DNA of 64,000 nucleotides from Pseudomonas sp. 6D_7.1_Bac1 (lineage in GTDB: Bacteria; Pseudomonadota; Gammaproteobacteria; Pseudomonadales; Pseudomonadaceae): assembly GCF_025465945.1 (NCBI RefSeq), contig NZ_JANLNW010000011.1:1-64000 (forward strand), in the 5' to 3' direction. Numbering within the stretch: position 1 is the first letter of the stretch; each line of letters begins with the position of its first letter. Positions 10,031 to 17,934 of the stretch are shown here, piece after piece. Under the pieces are notes generated by a model that searched no databases, had not been told where the DNA came from, and saw only the letters and a list, made by a program, of their open reading frames with translations. Made by a program: the position numbers and the translations under genes.

Positions 10031-10867
10031 TCAGGACAACACGGTCCAAAGGGCAAACCCGGCATACCAGACCACCGCCGCCCGCAGTAGCAGTTCCCAG
10101 AGCTGATCCAGGCTGATGATCCCTTCTGGCCCCACCACTGGCGCCGGAATCTCGCCCGCCACCCTGCCGACGCTCTCGATCAGTTGCGCGGCGCTGATGT
10201 TCCAGTTCAACAATTCATGGAGCATCACCCGGCTGACCGCGACGAAGTTGCCGACCAGGGCAAAACTCGCGGCCAACAAGCGCACCGGCAGCCAGTCAAA
10301 GGCATGTCGCAATTGTGCGGCGCGCTCAACCAGTGCCGGGTTCTTGCCGTGCTCGGCGGCCAAGGCCAGCAAGCGATAACTCAAGGCCGCCACCGGGCCG
10401 AGCAGGAAGTACCAGAAAATCACTGCAAAAAAGCTCTGATACGCCTGCCACAGCAAATGGGCTTGTACACTTTGCAGTAACTGCTCGCCACTGTCGGCGC
10501 AAATGTCCAGGTCGCGTTTGGCGACATGCGCAGCTGCTTGCAGGTCTTCACGGCGCCAGGCATCACGAAACGGTCCCAGACCAGCGAGCAAATCACCACG
10601 GCCCAGGCTGTAAATCACCACCAGCAAATGCACCGGCAAGGCCAGCAAACCGTAGAACACCGGTTCCAGCACCAGCAACAACAATCCGAGCAACGCTGCG
10701 GGCAACAGCACCAGCAATGCCAGTACCAGCCAAGGCCGATTTGCAAGCGTTGGGCTGGCTTCACGCTTGGCCAACTCATGCAACCATCCGCTGTCGCGCT
10801 GAACTTGATGACGCAAGGCCGAGAACTTCTCGATCCAGACCGCCAGCAGTAACACCAGAAAACTCAT
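10031..10867 (-). CDS. ampE: Regulatory signalling modulator protein AmpE
   Basis: Inner-membrane protein of 278 residues with about four hydrophobic segments, the clearest at residues 49-70, 73-92 and 140-165. It is homologous to AmpE, encoded with AmpD in enterobacteria and Pseudomonas and linked to AmpC beta-lactamase induction, although its activity remains unclear. Its ATG overlaps the ampD stop by 4 bp (ATGA), indicating translational coupling. Position and gene pair make the assignment secure. Confidence 0.92.
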   Translation of the reverse strand: MSFLVLLLAVWIEKFSALRHQVQRDSGWLHELAKREASPTLANRPWLVLALLVLLPAALLGLLLLVLEPVFYGLLALPVHLLVVIYSLGRGDLLAGLGPFRDAWRREDLQAAAHVAKRDLDICADSGEQLLQSVQAHLLWQAYQSFFAVIFWYFLLGPVAALSYRLLALAAEHGKNPALVERAAQLRHAFDWLPVRLLAASFALVGNFVAVSRVMLHELLNWNISAAQLIESVGRVAGEIPAPVVGPEGIISLDQLWELLLRAAVVWYAGFALWTVLS

Positions 10868-11424
10868 TGTGCTTCCCCTTTTTCCAGAGCTGCGCGATAG
10901 CGTGCCCAGTCGAACGCCGGTCCCGGATCCGTCTTGCGCCCAGGTGCAATATCACTATGGCCTTGAATACGCGAGTGGGTGATGGCCGTATACGTACGCT
11001 GCAAATGACCCGTCAGGGCAACCAGCGCTTGATACTGAGCCTCAGTGAACGGTAGATCATCGGTGCCTTCAAGCTCGATCCCCACGGAAAAATCGTTACA
11101 TCCTTCGCGCCCTTCGAACCGGGAAACCCCAGCGTGCCAGGCCCGTTCAAGACAAGAGACAAACTGCGTGATCGCGCCGTCACGCTCGATCAGGAAATGC
11201 GCAGACACGCGCAGGTCGGCGATCCCTTCAAAGTAAGGGTGCTCGGTGACATCCAAACGGTTCTGAAAAAACTCCTGCACCTTGCCCGTCGCAAACTGCG
11301 CCGGTGGCAGGCTGATGTTGTGGATCACCAGCAGGGAGATTTCGCCCGAGGGGCGCGCATTGAAGTTGGGTGACGGGCAGTGACGCACGCCTTCAAACCA
11401 ACCGCTCGCGGGGTCCAACTGCAT
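10864..11424 (-). CDS. ampD: 1,6-anhydro-N-acetylmuramyl-L-alanine amidase AmpD
   Basis: Cytoplasmic zinc amidase that cleaves the stem peptide from anhydromuropeptides during cell-wall recycling, which keeps AmpR-controlled beta-lactamase repressed. The 186-residue protein has the amidase_2 fold with zinc ligand His35 (LVIHNISL). The C-terminal QGHSDIAPGRKTDPG motif supplies a further His and Asp. The start at 11424 is favoured by GAAGGAG seven nt upstream and by homologues beginning MQLD. The open frame runs 33 codons further without a site. ampE follows in a 4-bp overlap. Confidence 0.95.
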   Translation of the reverse strand: MQLDPASGWFEGVRHCPSPNFNARPSGEISLLVIHNISLPPAQFATGKVQEFFQNRLDVTEHPYFEGIADLRVSAHFLIERDGAITQFVSCLERAWHAGVSRFEGREGCNDFSVGIELEGTDDLPFTEAQYQALVALTGHLQRTYTAITHSRIQGHSDIAPGRKTDPGPAFDWARYRAALEKGEAQ

Positions 11425-11488
11425 ACAGGCTCCTTCAACAACGGCTTTGATGGGGTCCAGTATGCCGTGATCGCCCCTCAGGTTGCGA

Positions 11489-13246
11489 TCACTTGCCGCG
11501 ATTGAGTCGGCGCAGATTGCCAATCACCGACTCCAGCGCCCGATCGAACAACAAGGTGTCGTCGAGCGTGCGCACCGCGCCACGGCGAAACTCCAGCGCC
11601 AGCCCCGTGCGGCTGCGCTCCAGAACTTTGAGACCGGTACGGTTGACGAAGATGTACTTGCCCGTCGGCTGAATAATGGCGGCCAGCTTGTAGCGCAGGG
11701 TATTTTCGTCGTCCTCCTGAAACTCGACCCAATTACCCTGGCGCAGTTGATCGACCTGCCGCAAAGCGGCGTCATCTTCGGCCAGACGTGCAGAGGCTGT
11801 TTCGATGGGGCCTTCGTCAGCCGTCCTCAGGACGATCTCCTGTACTACCTCAACCATGCTCGGTTCTTCGGTGAAGACAAGAAAGTCGCTCAGCAATTCG
11901 GAGAAAATCACCGGGTCATCGACAAAGTCATTCAGCAGCCGCTGCACCACCTGCTCGATGCGCAGGTACAGGCTGTCGCGCTGATGATCATCACATTGCC
12001 CCCACCCCATGGCGGCCGCGGCAATTTCATTGAGCAGACGCCGGGCCGGGTGACTGCTGCGGCTGAAGAAGCTTTTGTCGAGCACCGCGACCTTGAGCAT
12101 AGGGATCTGCAAGCGACCGATCAGCGCCTTGAGCGAGTCCGGCAAATTGTGGTCGTCGAGAATGAATTCGAAGAGCATGGCGATCAGGTTGATCACATCC
12201 TCATCCGCCACGCCGACCACCCGCGACTTGCCACTTTTGACGCTGACCCGGGTCAGCAACTGTTCAAGCTGATTGCGTAGGTCAAAATCATCCTGCGCGG
12301 CAGGGGCCGGCACATACTGCTGCAAATGCGAGAGCAGACGCAGCAGGTCGCGGGTCGAGATGGGCTGTGTCTGGGCGCTGGCTTCCAGGGTCGGTGCAAC
12401 ACTGCCGCGCACGGGGTACAGCAACGCCTGCAATGCGGCGAAGACTTCCTGCACACTTTCGTCTATTTGCATGCTGCTGGATCTGGCGCCCGACTCGGCG
12501 GATTCAGCATGAACGCGGGCTGTCGCACGATCGGTTGAGCGGCGCGCAGGGGCAGCCTTGAGCTCAGGCAGGACACCCGTGGCAATCAGCAACTGGTTGG
12601 CTTGCGCGTAGAGCTGATCCGCGTCGCTCAGCACATAGCGCTCGAACAACTTGAGAATGATCAGCTTGACCTTGATCTCTACGCCCAGATTACGCCCGGC
12701 CTGCAAGAAGTACTCGCAGAGCATCGCCGGCCCGATGGGGTTATGCGAGTCATCCAGGGGCTTGCCCAGCAGCGCGCTCAGACGCGCCGTCAGCTGGCCC
12801 AAGGCAAGGCCGTCCCGTTTGAGTGCCTTGGTGACCATGCCTTCCAGCGCCACTTGCCGCTCCAGGTCATCATGGGGCAAGTCGGTCGAGGGGTCGAAAC
12901 TCATCGCCAGCGGTGCTGTGGCGTGTGCCTGGTCATACTGGATGAGGCCGACAAAGGCCTCGAAATAGCTCTCGAGAAAGCCGCGCTCGATGCTTTTGCG
13001 CTTGAGGCGCAAGTCGCGCATGGCTTCAAAGAAGGTATTCTGGTCGATATTGTTCTGCGCCCGGTCGGCCATTTCGAACAACGTATCGTCGGCGTTATCG
13101 AACAGCGCCTGCAAGCCATGCCTGAGTTGTTGCGCAGCCTTGTCGCGAACCTGAAGCAGAATCACCGGCAGGCGGGCGAGCGGTGACGGACTCGCCTGAT
13201 CGGTAGCCGCCTTGTGCAAAGGCACTACATTCCCGTCGTTGTGCAT
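11489..13246 (-). CDS. DUF1631 family protein
   Basis: A 585-residue predicted cytoplasmic, largely helical protein of the DUF1631 family, always found near ampDE and nadC in Pseudomonas. Similar proteins have been mislabelled thymidine phosphorylase; no such motif is visible. The start at 13246 follows AGGAGG by 5 nt. A low-complexity Arg/Ser/Ala stretch near residues 235-265 separates two helical parts. The last 90 residues look beta-rich, with the segment YIFVNRTGLKVLERSRTGLA, and could be a small PilZ-like barrel. That is a guess from appearance. Function unknown. Confidence 0.85.
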   Translation of the reverse strand: MHNDGNVVPLHKAATDQASPSPLARLPVILLQVRDKAAQQLRHGLQALFDNADDTLFEMADRAQNNIDQNTFFEAMRDLRLKRKSIERGFLESYFEAFVGLIQYDQAHATAPLAMSFDPSTDLPHDDLERQVALEGMVTKALKRDGLALGQLTARLSALLGKPLDDSHNPIGPAMLCEYFLQAGRNLGVEIKVKLIILKLFERYVLSDADQLYAQANQLLIATGVLPELKAAPARRSTDRATARVHAESAESGARSSSMQIDESVQEVFAALQALLYPVRGSVAPTLEASAQTQPISTRDLLRLLSHLQQYVPAPAAQDDFDLRNQLEQLLTRVSVKSGKSRVVGVADEDVINLIAMLFEFILDDHNLPDSLKALIGRLQIPMLKVAVLDKSFFSRSSHPARRLLNEIAAAAMGWGQCDDHQRDSLYLRIEQVVQRLLNDFVDDPVIFSELLSDFLVFTEEPSMVEVVQEIVLRTADEGPIETASARLAEDDAALRQVDQLRQGNWVEFQEDDENTLRYKLAAIIQPTGKYIFVNRTGLKVLERSRTGLALEFRRGAVRTLDDTLLFDRALESVIGNLRRLNRGK

Positions 13247-13591
13247 CCAAGCCTCCTGCAAAGGGGTGATTCCTCGGTTCGATGTGACGCGGCAAACGCT
13301 CGCAGCCGGCTCACAACGCAATCGTGATTCACTGCGCTGCATTTCAAGTATCGGGAAGCCAAAGGGACGTCAAAGCTATGGCGTCAAACACAAGGCGGAT
13401 TATCTGGCAAAAGCCCTCCCGAGTGCCAGCAGACTCTGCACCCACCCTGAAATAGATCTCAATCACAGAGAATGGAAAATACTGGCGAGTCGACCAAATG
13501 CAGGCTTCGGAGCCCGGTGAATGTATTGGGTGCCTTGGGTTCGCTTGCGCCATGGCCCTATAATCGGGCCACTTTGTTTGTGGAGCCCGTT
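13247..13591. other. DUF1631-nadC divergent intergenic region
   Basis: This 345-bp spacer between divergent genes holds the nadC promoter near its right end. I see no supported ORF, repeat or RNA in the remainder. Confidence 0.5.
13535..13564 (+). promoter_or_regulatory. Probable sigma-70 promoter of nadC
   Basis: TTGGGT at 13535-13540, an 18-bp spacer, and a perfect TATAAT at 13559-13564 predict a start near 13571, about 20 nt before the nadC ATG. Confidence 0.6.
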
Positions 13592-14440
13592 ATGCCGAAT
13601 CTACGCCTCGCCGATTTGACCGCCGAAATCGAAGCCAACGTGCGCCGTGCGTTGCTTGAAGACATCGGCAGCGGCGACATCACCGCACAACTGATCCCGG
13701 CCGAACGCCTGGCCAAGGCCACCATCATTACCCGTGATGCAGCCGTTATCAGCGGCACCGCCTGGGTCGATGCCGTTTTTCGGCAACTGGACCCACGGGT
13801 CGCGGTGCACTGGCAAGTACGCGACGGTGAACGCGTGAGCCCCAATCAGGCGCTGTTTCATCTCGAAGGCCCGGCCCGCTCACTGCTGACAGGCGAGCGT
13901 TGCGCACTGAACTTCCTGCAACTGCTTTCCGGTGTCGCCACTCGCGCGCAGTACCTGGCCGACTTCGTCGCCGATACTCAAGTGAAACTGCTGGATACCC
14001 GCAAAACCTTACCTGGGCTGCGATTGGCGCAAAAGTACGCCGTGACCTGCGGCAGTTGCCACAACCACCGCATCGGCCTGTACGACGCCTTTCTGATCAA
14101 GGAAAACCATATCGCTGCCTGCGGTGGTATCCCTCAAGCCATCGCCGCCGCGCACAAGATCGCACCGGGCAAACCGGTGGAGGTTGAAGTGGAGAGTCTG
14201 GCGGAGCTCAAGGAGGCCCTGGCCGCCGGTGCCGATATCATCATGCTCGATGAGCTGAGTCTTGACGACATGCGCGAAGCCGTGCGGCTGAATGCCGGCA
14301 AGGCGAAGCTCGAGGCCAGCGGCGGCGTCAACGAAAGCACCCTGCGGCCAATCGCCGAGACGGGTGTGGATTACATCTCGATTGGCGCGATGACCAAGGA
14401 TGTGAAGGCTGTGGACTTGTCGATGCGACTGAGTCTCTGA
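13592..14440 (+). CDS. nadC: Nicotinate-nucleotide pyrophosphorylase (carboxylating)
   Basis: Quinolinate phosphoribosyltransferase; it converts quinolinate and PRPP to nicotinate mononucleotide, CO2 and pyrophosphate in de novo NAD synthesis. The 282-residue protein carries the family segments [12 protein letters not shown] and [12 protein letters not shown] and the C-terminal phosphate-binding SGGVNE and [11 protein letters not shown] motifs. The ATG at 13592 follows GGAG and matches homologue starts; an open frame runs 40 codons further upstream across the promoter. Monocistronic, ending at a strong hairpin. Confidence 0.96.
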   Translation: MPNLRLADLTAEIEANVRRALLEDIGSGDITAQLIPAERLAKATIITRDAAVISGTAWVDAVFRQLDPRVAVHWQVRDGERVSPNQALFHLEGPARSLLTGERCALNFLQLLSGVATRAQYLADFVADTQVKLLDTRKTLPGLRLAQKYAVTCGSCHNHRIGLYDAFLIKENHIAACGGIPQAIAAAHKIAPGKPVEVEVESLAELKEALAAGADIIMLDELSLDDMREAVRLNAGKAKLEASGGVNESTLRPIAETGVDYISIGAMTKDVKAVDLSMRLSL

Positions 14441-14475
14441 GCAAAACAAACGCCAGCCTCAATGAGGCTGGCGTT
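14441..14475. terminator. Bidirectional terminator, nadC / DUF6388 gene
   Basis: A perfect 12-bp stem (AACGCCAGCCTC-aat-GAGGCTGGCGTT) lies between convergent genes. On the minus strand it is followed by TTTGTTTT, so it is a good terminator for the small gene; on the plus strand the T-tract is poor. Confidence 0.8.
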
Positions 14476-14479
14476 GCAT

Positions 14480-14785
14480 TCAAACCACCAGATTGTTCAT
14501 CTCGCAGTATTCTTCCCACTCGACGCCCAGCACTTCGGCGGCTTCCTTGTGCAATGCAAGGCGCGTCGCTTCGTACTCTTGCGGCGTCGAGGTGTACTTG
14601 AGCGTCAGCTCCCAGGGCTGCAAACCCTGTGCTTCTGCCTCGTCCTCGAACGCCCACTGAATCTGATCTTTTTGATCGTCAGCGCTCAGGTTCTTGATCT
14701 CTTCCATCAATTCTGGCGCATCAAGCATGTACTTCTTGAGGGCTTCTTCGTGCCGGGCTTCTTGTGTCAGTTCTTTAATGGTCAT
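14480..14785 (-). CDS. Conserved hypothetical protein (DUF6388-like)
   Basis: A 101-residue acidic, helix-rich cytoplasmic protein that I recognise only as a small conserved Pseudomonas family (DUF6388-like). It is rich in Glu and Ala, with no signal peptide and a single Cys in the C-terminal segment EEYCEMNNLVV. The ATG is preceded by AGAGAGAACGAA. It ends 5 nt from the strong terminator shared with nadC. Function unknown. Confidence 0.75.
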   Translation of the reverse strand: MTIKELTQEARHEEALKKYMLDAPELMEEIKNLSADDQKDQIQWAFEDEAEAQGLQPWELTLKYTSTPQEYEATRLALHKEAAEVLGVEWEEYCEMNNLVV

Positions 14786-15137
14786 TTCGTTCTCTCTGAT
14801 CTGGGAATGGAAGATGGATCTGGATCATCAAGGATCTCTCTGACGCAGAAAAAACCGCGTGCAATCTGGTTTATCTGGCCTTCAGAACCATTCGGGATCA
14901 TCTGAAAACAGCTTTCCGGTGCGTAGACAGGCTCTGAATATAGGACCTTTAGTCAGTGATTTATAGGGATCGTTACATCAAAACTATAAAAACCCGACCC
15001 TGACCATAGCAGTGAAACAACCTCCACTGTGCCCATGGCATTGCACACCAGAATTATACGCCCCCTCCCAGGAACCTCTTTCGGCGGACAAAGTCATAGC
15101 GATGTGCCATCTCGGCACTTCACAAGGAATCCAAGTG
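14786..15137. other. Intergenic region before the coiled-coil protein gene
   Basis: This 352-bp spacer between divergent genes has an AT-rich stretch at about 14945-14992 (TATAAA near 14985) that could be a promoter, and TTATAC near 15053 closer to the plus-strand gene. I cannot choose between them. No RNA or repeat is seen. Confidence 0.4.
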
Positions 15138-15806
15138 ATGTTCAGCCGCTCAAAGCTCCCGTCTACCCTTCTCGCAACCGGCATGGCCGCACTGCTGCTC
15201 GGTAACGTTGCATTACCGAGCACTGCTCAGGCCAGTATTGAGCTCAGCTCCGACTCGCCTTCGTATTCCGATAAGGTCACCGCCATCCACAGCTTTAACG
15301 GCAAAGACATGCTGGTCAAAACCGATCTCAGCATTGATGACCTGGTAAACCTGCAGAAGATCGTGAAGGCCAATACGGCTGAAATGGAGAACCTGAAGAA
15401 AACCGTCAGCGAGCAGGCGCACCTCATCGACGAACTCAAGCGCAACAATGGCGCAAGCTCCAACTCGAGCACCAGCGAACTGTCCAGTCTCAAGAAAACA
15501 CTCGGCGAACAGGAACGTGACCTGAGCAGCCTCGGCAAGCAAGTGGAAGAACTCAAGCGCAACAACGGCGCAAGTTCCAGCTCGAACTCCAGCGAAGCGT
15601 CCGACCTCAAACGCACACTCAGCGAACAGGCGCGTGAGCTGAACAACCTCGGCAAGCAGGTGGAAGAGCTCAAGCGCAACACAGGATCCAGCTCCAGTTC
15701 GAGCTCCAGCGAACTGTCCAGCCTCAAGCGCGATGTAGACAATCAGAATAGTGAACTGACGAATCTGAAGCGCAGCGTCGAGGACTTGAGCAGAAAGGTG
15801 AAGTAA
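15138..15806 (+). CDS. Secreted coiled-coil repeat protein, function unknown
   Basis: A 222-residue protein with a probable Sec signal peptide (residues 1-34, hydrophobic core LLATGMAALLLGNVAL, cleavage near AQAS). From about residue 90 it is a tandem array of roughly 39-residue units. Each unit is a heptad-type helix (LKKTLxEQ...LGKQVEELKRN) followed by a Ser/Asn-rich linker (NNGASSSSNSSE). There are three full or near-full units and a final helix (LKRDVDNQ to RKVK). The DNA repeats have a period of about 117 bp. The ATG at 15138 follows AAGGAAT. No Cys, lipobox or membrane anchor is seen. It could be a periplasmic spacer or fibrous oligomer. I do not recognise the family. Confidence 0.8.
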   Translation: MFSRSKLPSTLLATGMAALLLGNVALPSTAQASIELSSDSPSYSDKVTAIHSFNGKDMLVKTDLSIDDLVNLQKIVKANTAEMENLKKTVSEQAHLIDELKRNNGASSNSSTSELSSLKKTLGEQERDLSSLGKQVEELKRNNGASSSSNSSEASDLKRTLSEQARELNNLGKQVEELKRNTGSSSSSSSSELSSLKRDVDNQNSELTNLKRSVEDLSRKVK

Positions 15807-15813
15807 CGCTCAT

Positions 15814-15862
15814 GCCAGGGTCAGACATAGTGTCCAGATGTCGGTGGACACTATGTCCTGGC
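15814..15862. terminator. Long inverted repeat between convergent genes
   Basis: A perfect 13-bp stem, GACATAGTGTCCA (15824-15836) with TGGACACTATGTC (15845-15857), is extended by GCCAG/CTGGC after a short bulge. It lies 8 bp past the coiled-coil gene and 40 bp past the end of the NRAMP gene. There is no good T-run, so it may be a terminator without one or an mRNA 3'-end stabiliser. Confidence 0.6.
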
Positions 15863-15901
15863 TTTACGGGATCAGGTAGATGACTGTTCCGACGCTTATA
15901 T

Positions 15902-17542
15902 TTAAGCGAGCGCCAGCTGGATGACCTTGTAAATCACCATGATCATTGCCACCACCAGATAGCCGCGCAGCACGCCCATCCAGATGCGATTGCGTTGCGA
16001 CAGCACCATTGGCTTGAGCTGTGCCAGTGGCGGCATCCGCCACGAGTACATCATTTGCTGGGTGAAGGTCACGGTGTTCTCAGGCAGCATCCCGTTGTCG
16101 ATTTCTTTGCGGGCGTGCAGCACATTCACCGCAATGGCGACGACGAGTCCCACCAGGCCGCCACCGATGAGGATGTTGGTGATGGTTTCACCGGACATAT
16201 CCGGGAAGGCCACCGAAGCCGTCAAGATGACCGACAACAGTACGAGCACCGCGACAATGACCGCAGTAATGACGTTGGTGAAGCGCTTGTTTGCCCATGG
16301 GCCCAGCACTTCCTTGTCATTGCACAGCAGCAACAGGAACACAGTGGCGCTTGGCAGCAGTACACCCGCCAGCGTCTGTACCGCGTTGGTCAGCAGGCCG
16401 AGCGGCACACCCGGAATCAACACCAGCGCTGCGGCCAGTGCAATCAGGCCGCAGTACATCACGTAAAAGCCCTTGGCATCGCTTGGTTTACGGTGCAGCG
16501 AGTGTTTCAGTTTCAGTACATCGCCCAGCGCATAGGCGGTCGACAGCGAGACCGCCATTGCGCCGATGATGCTGGCATCGATCAATGCGATTGCAAACAG
16601 CACGCCTGGGAGACGCCCGTGGTATTTGGCGATGCCTGTGGCGATGGCGCCGGCATCGGTGAACTGGCCAAACTCTGGGTGACCGACAAAAACCTGCGCG
16701 GTGAAAGCGATCATTGCCACTGCACCAATCACCACCATTGCAATGCCCAGCCATAGATCGGCGCGTTCGTACTTGATGAAGCGCGGGGTGATGCGCTTGT
16801 CGATCACGTAGCTTTGCTGGAAGAACAGCTGCCATGGCGCCACGGTGGTGCCCACGATGCCGATGATCAGCAGCAATACCTCTGACAACTTGCCGTCAGT
16901 CGGCAGTTGCGGGATGAAAAAGTCGTGAGCGACTTGCGCCATCGGTGGATGGATCATCACGAAGATCGGGACCAGGAGCAGGCTGCCAATCACCAGGATC
17001 AACGCGAAGCGTTCGAAGCGCCGGAAGTCGCCGGTGCAGGCTGCGAGCATGATGAACACCGCTGCCACACACACACCGGCCACCTTGGGCACACCGAGGA
17101 AGTCCATCCCGAGGCTGATGCCGATGAACTCGGTGACAATGGTCAGCGCGTTGAGGATGAACAGGTCGATCGCACTGAACGCACCCCAGAACTTGCCGAA
17201 GCGTTCAAAGATCAGTCGGGCGTGACCGACACCCGTCACGGCACCCAGACGCAGCACCATTTCCTGATTGACGTACAGCACCGGGATCAACAGTGCCATG
17301 GTCCACAGCAGCATGGTCCCGTAGTTCTGGCCAGCCTGACCATAGGTGCTGAATGCGCCGGCGTCGTTATCGCCGACCATCACGATCAGTCCCGGGCCCA
17401 GGATGGCCAGCAACGTTTTGAAGCGCTGCCACCAGCCATTGCGAGGTGCAATGTCGTCATGACGGATGGTGCCGAATGCTCCGCGGATGTCTCCGACGTG
17501 GGCGCTGTCAAGAACAGCTGTTTCAATCTTCAAGTTGGACAT
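15902..17542 (-). CDS. NRAMP-family divalent metal transporter, atypical motifs
   Basis: Polytopic membrane transporter of 546 residues with the NRAMP (SLC11) fold. The usual TM1 motif Asp-Pro-Gly-Asn reads D60-A-G-A63, so the metal-binding Asp is kept but Pro and Asn are not. The TM6 Met-Pro-His motif reads A235-P-W237. Loss of that Met is known to relax the bias for transition metals over Mg2+ and Ca2+. This makes a plain Mn2+/Fe2+ MntH role doubtful and an NRAMP-related Mg2+ transporter plausible. A 30-residue hydrophilic N-terminus precedes TM1. The start at 17542 follows GGAGAG. It has an unusually long leader with small ORFs, described separately. Confidence 0.85.
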   Translation of the reverse strand: MSNLKIETAVLDSAHVGDIRGAFGTIRHDDIAPRNGWWQRFKTLLAILGPGLIVMVGDNDAGAFSTYGQAGQNYGTMLLWTMALLIPVLYVNQEMVLRLGAVTGVGHARLIFERFGKFWGAFSAIDLFILNALTIVTEFIGISLGMDFLGVPKVAGVCVAAVFIMLAACTGDFRRFERFALILVIGSLLLVPIFVMIHPPMAQVAHDFFIPQLPTDGKLSEVLLLIIGIVGTTVAPWQLFFQQSYVIDKRITPRFIKYERADLWLGIAMVVIGAVAMIAFTAQVFVGHPEFGQFTDAGAIATGIAKYHGRLPGVLFAIALIDASIIGAMAVSLSTAYALGDVLKLKHSLHRKPSDAKGFYVMYCGLIALAAALVLIPGVPLGLLTNAVQTLAGVLLPSATVFLLLLCNDKEVLGPWANKRFTNVITAVIVAVLVLLSVILTASVAFPDMSGETITNILIGGGLVGLVVAIAVNVLHARKEIDNGMLPENTVTFTQQMMYSWRMPPLAQLKPMVLSQRNRIWMGVLRGYLVVAMIMVIYKVIQLALA

Positions 17543-17700
17543 AACGAAATCTCTCCAAAAGCGTAACGCTGGATGCCGCTTTCGATTCACATCGGGCAGG
17601 CGTGTATGCGCTTCCCCTATCCAAACCAGAGCCTATAGCCGGCATCGGAGGGGGAAATCAGACATCCTGGCGCCGAGGGCGCGAATAAAACGGGCACTAA

Positions 17701-17771
17701 ACCGTCGACCAAAGGTGGTCAGGGTCGTGAAGAGGTCACGCGGAGAGAAATGCGGGGGAAGTACGGGGGGA
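17701..17771 (-). promoter_or_regulatory. C-rich, G-poor leader segment (possible Rho utilisation site)
   Basis: Read on the minus strand, this leader stretch contains CTCCCCCCGTACTTCCCCCG followed by TTTCTCTCC, CCTCTTCACG and CCTGACCACC. C greatly exceeds G and there is little pairing potential. Such composition is typical of rut sites that load Rho when upstream translation is interrupted. It lies between the second leader ORF and the transporter start. Inference from composition only. Confidence 0.45.
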
Positions 17772-17795
17772 GATCAGCCAGTGATGGTTGTACTG

Positions 17796-17855
17796 CTACC
17801 CGCTAGACGCCGCCATTTCAATCAGAGTGACCGGACTACTACTACAGGGGTCCAT
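17796..17855 (-). CDS. Second leader ORF, 19 codons (MDPCSSS...)
   Basis: A 19-residue ORF, MDPCSSSPVTLIEMAASSG. It overlaps the last 14 nt of the upstream leader ORF in another frame, with GGAG about 9 nt before its ATG. The start lies inside the first ORF, so its use could depend on how far ribosomes travel on that ORF. The Asp-Pro at residues 2-3 is notable because acidic/proline N-termini can destabilise ribosomes at low Mg2+. It may be regulatory or chance. Confidence 0.4.
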   Translation of the reverse strand: MDPCSSSPVTLIEMAASSG

Positions 17856-17934
17856 AAGAGGTCTCTCCGTCATGTTTTTCGTGGCGGCACAGCTTCAGAT
17901 ATTGAGCCGGACGTTGATTGTTGTCAGGTGGCAT
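17842..17934 (-). CDS. MgtL-like leader peptide, 30 codons
   Basis: A 30-residue ORF in the leader of the NRAMP gene, preceded by a near-ideal ribosome-binding site (AAAGGAGGG, 5 nt spacing). Its first 17 residues, MPPDNNQRPAQYLKLCR, align without gaps to Salmonella MgtL ([17 protein letters not shown], from memory) with 8 identities: M1, P3, D4, P9, L13, K14, L15, R17. MgtL is the leader peptide through which Mg2+ and proline supply control the Mg2+ transporter MgtA. The remaining 13 residues (HEKHDGETSYGPL) have no MgtL counterpart. A role as cis-acting sensor of the downstream transporter is inferred, not shown. Confidence 0.65.
   Translation of the reverse strand: MPPDNNQRPAQYLKLCRHEKHDGETSYGPL

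Noticed and set aside
13344..13553. A 69-codon frame in the DUF1631-nadC spacer
   Set aside because: It overlaps the nadC promoter, has no ribosome-binding site and no recognisable features.
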